Source: Temnothorax longispinosus
Taxonomy: Eukaryota; Arthropoda; Insecta; Hymenoptera; Formicidae
Length of the DNA stretch: 64,000 nt
Direction: 5' to 3'
Assembly: GCF_030848805.1 (NCBI RefSeq)
Contig: NC_092359.1
Coordinates: 21,371,205 to 21,435,204, forward strand
The notes beneath the pieces were generated by a model, which did not search any database, was not told the DNA's origin, and saw only the letters and a list, made by a program, of their open reading frames with translations. Shown one piece after another: positions 61,032 through 64,000 of the stretch (position 1 is the stretch's first letter; each line of letters starts with the position of its first letter). The translations under genes and the position numbers were made by a program.

Positions 61032-63674
61032 AAAAAAAAGCGTAATCGCTTAGATGTTAACAGATGACGGAGTAACGCAACACCACAAACATAATTAAAA
61101 TTAGAAAAGCGTTTCCGTAACCCAATGTAGCAACAAGTTGAAATAAAACGAGATTGCTTTTTTAGCATTGTAACTACGAAGCGGATTAAAATAGGAAGAC
61201 TAAATTCTAGTTGGTTCTCGCACAGGTTCCAACGATCCGGTCTGGAGATGTCTATCGCTCGGTAAATGGACTGCGAATATATACTACGTTTATGTCAATT
61301 CCGTTATCTGTTACCGTATCGTATATCTACTGAAAAAGCTTGTGCGCGCCGAGGAAAGACGCGCGCGTCGAACGTGTCTGATTCTGTGATTCAATCTCGC
61401 TCTCATTGCGCGAGTCTCTCAGATATCGCGAAGGTGTGTCCGAACTGCAAATAAAGATAGCGCGTTCGGCGGACGTTTCTAGGAACGCCCGATCTTTTAT
61501 CCCATTTACGCGACGTTCCTAATTGCATCACCATCGTCGCCTCCCATGTGTCCCAGTAATATGCGTTTGGCGAGGTGAGAAGCTTACACTCGCTCGGATC
61601 GCTCGGCACGATCGCCCACCCGTTTAAATTACGTTCCCGTCGAAAGACACGGCTGCGCTTAACAGCGTTTCCGCGAGAACATCGCACAGCCGGATCGGCC
61701 GTAAAACATCGCATTAAATTTATCTGATATTGGCTCGCGTATTACTGTTATTCGACTTTCAACTTGAACGACCGAAAACGCGTAAAAGGCGTTACTGCTG
61801 TGGTGCATATGCGAATTATCATAATCGCAATATTCAATTAAGCAAGAAATTCGACTTTTATTATTCGCATGCTGTTACGTGCAATTTGTCTTTTATGTAC
61901 GGATATTCTTAATTTAGAATGGAGTTTTTTTGAATGGAATATGTTATGTAACAATTCTGAAATATTCAATTTTGTTCAAATAACGATTGTTCATATAACG
62001 GTTATATCAAAAATTTATATTTTTAATTATATATTTAAAAGAATATTTTTTTATTTAGGAAAGGTAGATTCCATATTGATTAAAGCATTTGTAACTTACA
62101 GTTAGAGTGCGAGGGAATTGGGACACTTTATCACACATACCAGCGTTCATTTATATCATACAATGTAATATATAAGAAATGTCTTACTTATTTGTGAAAT
62201 CCGAGCACCGATAAGTGATCTGACGCAACGCACTGCTAGATCATTACTGCTAAATTGCTCATTTCGATAACAACCTTAACGATATCGTCAAAAGAGTCTA
62301 TCTTTTAATTTAACATTCAATCGCAAGAACTTTATGATATTTAGTGCCGGTCGTTACCGGCAATAGGATGTTACAACTCATGCATTACGGCGCATTAATG
62401 CCACGTACGTAAAAAAAAAAAAAAAGAAATAAATTGCGAAGAGCGAGAAGGAAGATAGCGACGGCGTCGTCATAAGGTTGCACTGCCGTGGATTTTACCC
62501 GAGTCGCAGTAAATCCGACGACTTTTTCACCGCGTGTGTTTAAAGCGGCCGCACGTTAACCGCACTCGAGCAACCACGCTCATTTATGTTGCGGTTACAC
62601 GGAACGGCCCCGGCAAATCGTTCGTACCGCGATCTCGGGCGTGGATCTTCCTTCTGGACGTTTCACGGTCGAGAAACGGGAATAAAGGCGTATTAAAAGT
62701 ACGAGCGCGGCGATAAAGTGCCTTCTATTCTAGATTGGTGTCCACTACGGCTCTAGAAAAGAAAAGGGGGACGGCCATTTGTCATACTGTCTTACGAGCT
62801 ATTATCGTCATATTTAATTAATGTTCTATTGCATTGTTACATTCAATGCTAAGACAGCTTATTAACGAGTTTCCCACGCTGTTTAATCTTTAATATTAAA
62901 AATCTCAGAAATCAAACAAATTTGGTCAGAGCGAGATATCAGTTTGAAATTAAATTGAGGAATTATAAAACTCTGTAATTAATCCGCATTTTTCTTAGAG
63001 TAATTCTTTCAAACTTAACTTTAAATAATGTTCTGATATTGAAGAAATAATACCTCAATTGAAACTTACACTAACTGCAGCGTGAAGAACAAAGTTCTTT
63101 AAACTTTTCTCGCTTTGCCTACGAAAATCGGCGCTTTGATTCGACCTGCCGCAACGAGTTTCGTCAAATCAACCGGCTCAAGGAGAAACTCCGCAGCCCT
63201 CGTAAAGCGCTTTTCACCCGACCCAGCTTATATCGCGAAAGTTTCGACCGAACTCTCTTTAACCCACATACGTGTAGCGCGCGCGTATCATCTGCGGAGC
63301 TTTCTAAGTAGAGAAACAAGCAAGTTTCGTCGGGATCTCTCTCTGTTCGCCTCCGTATTCCTGAAAATACAAATTTCCACGACCGCGCGTATAAAACTTC
63401 TCGGTTACAAGACGAAGGAAGTATAATACCACCTGAAGAAAATGCATAAATTTTTGGAATATTTCATTTCGCTCGCAAAAGCTTTGTTAGAATTTGTATA
63501 TATTTGGACGCAATATTATATAACTTGCAAAATATCTAAATACTGAATACATATTATTTTCACTCTTTCGCGTATAAACGACGATTAACTAAAGGGTTTC
63601 AACAGGGTTTCCAGCATCCGCGAGGCGCTAAGAAATGTGATTGCTCCTTAAGCCGGCCTCGAAATACAACGGTA
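61031..63674. other. Mixed region; weak open frame at 61403-61714
   Basis: The minus-strand frame 61403-61714 (103 codons) includes balanced residues such as SPNAYYWDTWEATMVMQLG but has no identified domain or splice signals. 61880-62380 is AT-rich, with a run of about 15 A at 62410. A CpG-rich islet is at 62440-62720. No gene is called. Confidence 0.4.
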
Positions 63675-64000
63675 TCAGGGAAGTAGACGCGTTTCAACTC
63701 GTGATAAATCTTTATTATTTATATACATCACACGGCTGCGCGGGATGAAATCCAGGTATACCAGCGGTTTGCTCCAGTAAATCCGCGTAAGGCCGTTCGC
63801 TCTCGCGAGGATCTCCGCGTATATGACGAAGACGAAGTCATTTCTCGATTTGCCGAGGCACGTCGCGTGCTCGGTCGGATTTCGCTCCAGCAGCACCGGC
63901 AACATATCAAGAGCCTGTGAGAGAGGCGTAAAGCGGAACGGTGCGAACGCGAGGCTTCGCGGCGGATCACGAGTTGAATCGCGGCGCTTCCGTGCCGCGA
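63675..64000 (-). CDS. Candidate partial exon, unknown protein, cut by window edge
   Basis: A minus-strand frame is open for 107 codons from the window's right edge to a TGA at 63675-63677. The middle is protein-like (residues such as NDFVFVIYAEILARANG and KPLVYLDFIPRSRV) with G or C at most third codon positions. A pyrimidine-rich CTTTACGCCTCTCTCACAG on the minus strand ends at 63915, so translation could instead enter at GCT (63914) through a splice acceptor, or run on from upstream. AATAAA occurs on this strand at 63711-63716, about 35 bases before the stop, which could end the transcript. A second minus frame (stop at 63728) is also open, so composition may explain part of this. No family is recognised. 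Confidence 0.3.
   Translation of the reverse strand, partial: AARKRRDSTRDPPRSLAFAPFRFTPLSQALDMLPVLLERNPTEHATCLGKSRNDFVFVIYAEILARANGLTRIYWSKPLVYLDFIPRSRVMYINNKDLSRVETRLLP

Noticed and set aside
1..64000. CRISPR arrays, prophage, insertion sequences, operons, telomeric TTAGG arrays
   Set aside because: No regularly spaced repeats, no transposase, integrase or reverse-transcriptase motifs in the translated frames, and no telomeric tandem repeats seen.

Overview
The window looks like nuclear DNA of an animal, most likely an insect and perhaps a hymenopteran such as an ant. I see no operons, no ribosome-binding-site-led open frames, no tRNA or rRNA, no CRISPR array and no complete protein-coding gene in 64 kb. 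AT-rich blocks (long A/T runs, ATTATT and ATATAT strings) alternate with CpG-dense blocks of about 0.5-1.5 kb, and CpG is plainly not depleted. That mosaic, with scattered long (GA)n/(CT)n microsatellites and (TCG)n tracts, is typical of hymenopteran intergenic or intronic DNA. The taxonomic assignment is inference.

Almost all open frames of 60-170 codons lie in GC-rich blocks and overlap others on both strands, as expected where stop codons are rare. I do not call them genes. Four places are better candidates for coding or spliced sequence: a minus-strand frame open to the right edge (63675-64000), a frame with an in-phase splice donor on the minus strand at 10415-10651 (opposite frame also open), a strong polypyrimidine tract plus AG at 41536-41587 followed by a short open frame, and a short frame starting in a YY1/PHO-like AACATGGCGGC motif at 32653-32736. 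None could be assigned to a protein family.

The best regulatory candidate is near 54 kb: a TATA box (53936-53943), a following strong 5' splice-donor match (54234), and a segment present twice (about 54012-54174 and 54737-54874) carrying a CTGACGGCTTAATTAA core and a CACGTG E-box. A second TATA-type promoter candidate is at 56404-56490. Several inverted repeats could be foldback or MITE remnants or hairpin transcripts: 23703-23807, 30415-30514, 45502-45608, 12332-12430 and 47746-47813. Two duplications stand out: a diverged tandem pair at 38736-39245 and a dispersed diverged repeat at 7210-7340, 7750-7880 and perhaps 8077-8179.

Layout: 1-9.3 kb mixed, with a CpG-rich block at 2.3-3.1 kb; 9.3-11.8 kb balanced GC with an open stretch at 10.4 kb; 11.8-15.6 kb AT-rich; 15.6-26.5 kb alternating GA-rich and CpG-rich blocks; 26.5-30.4 kb AT-rich; 31-36 kb CpG-rich blocks; 36-41 kb AT-rich with the tandem duplication; 41-49.5 kb mixed; 49.5-52.4 kb AT-rich; 52.4-56.5 kb promoter-like; 56.5-64 kb mixed, ending in a possible partial exon. 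I found no gene system that works together in this window.
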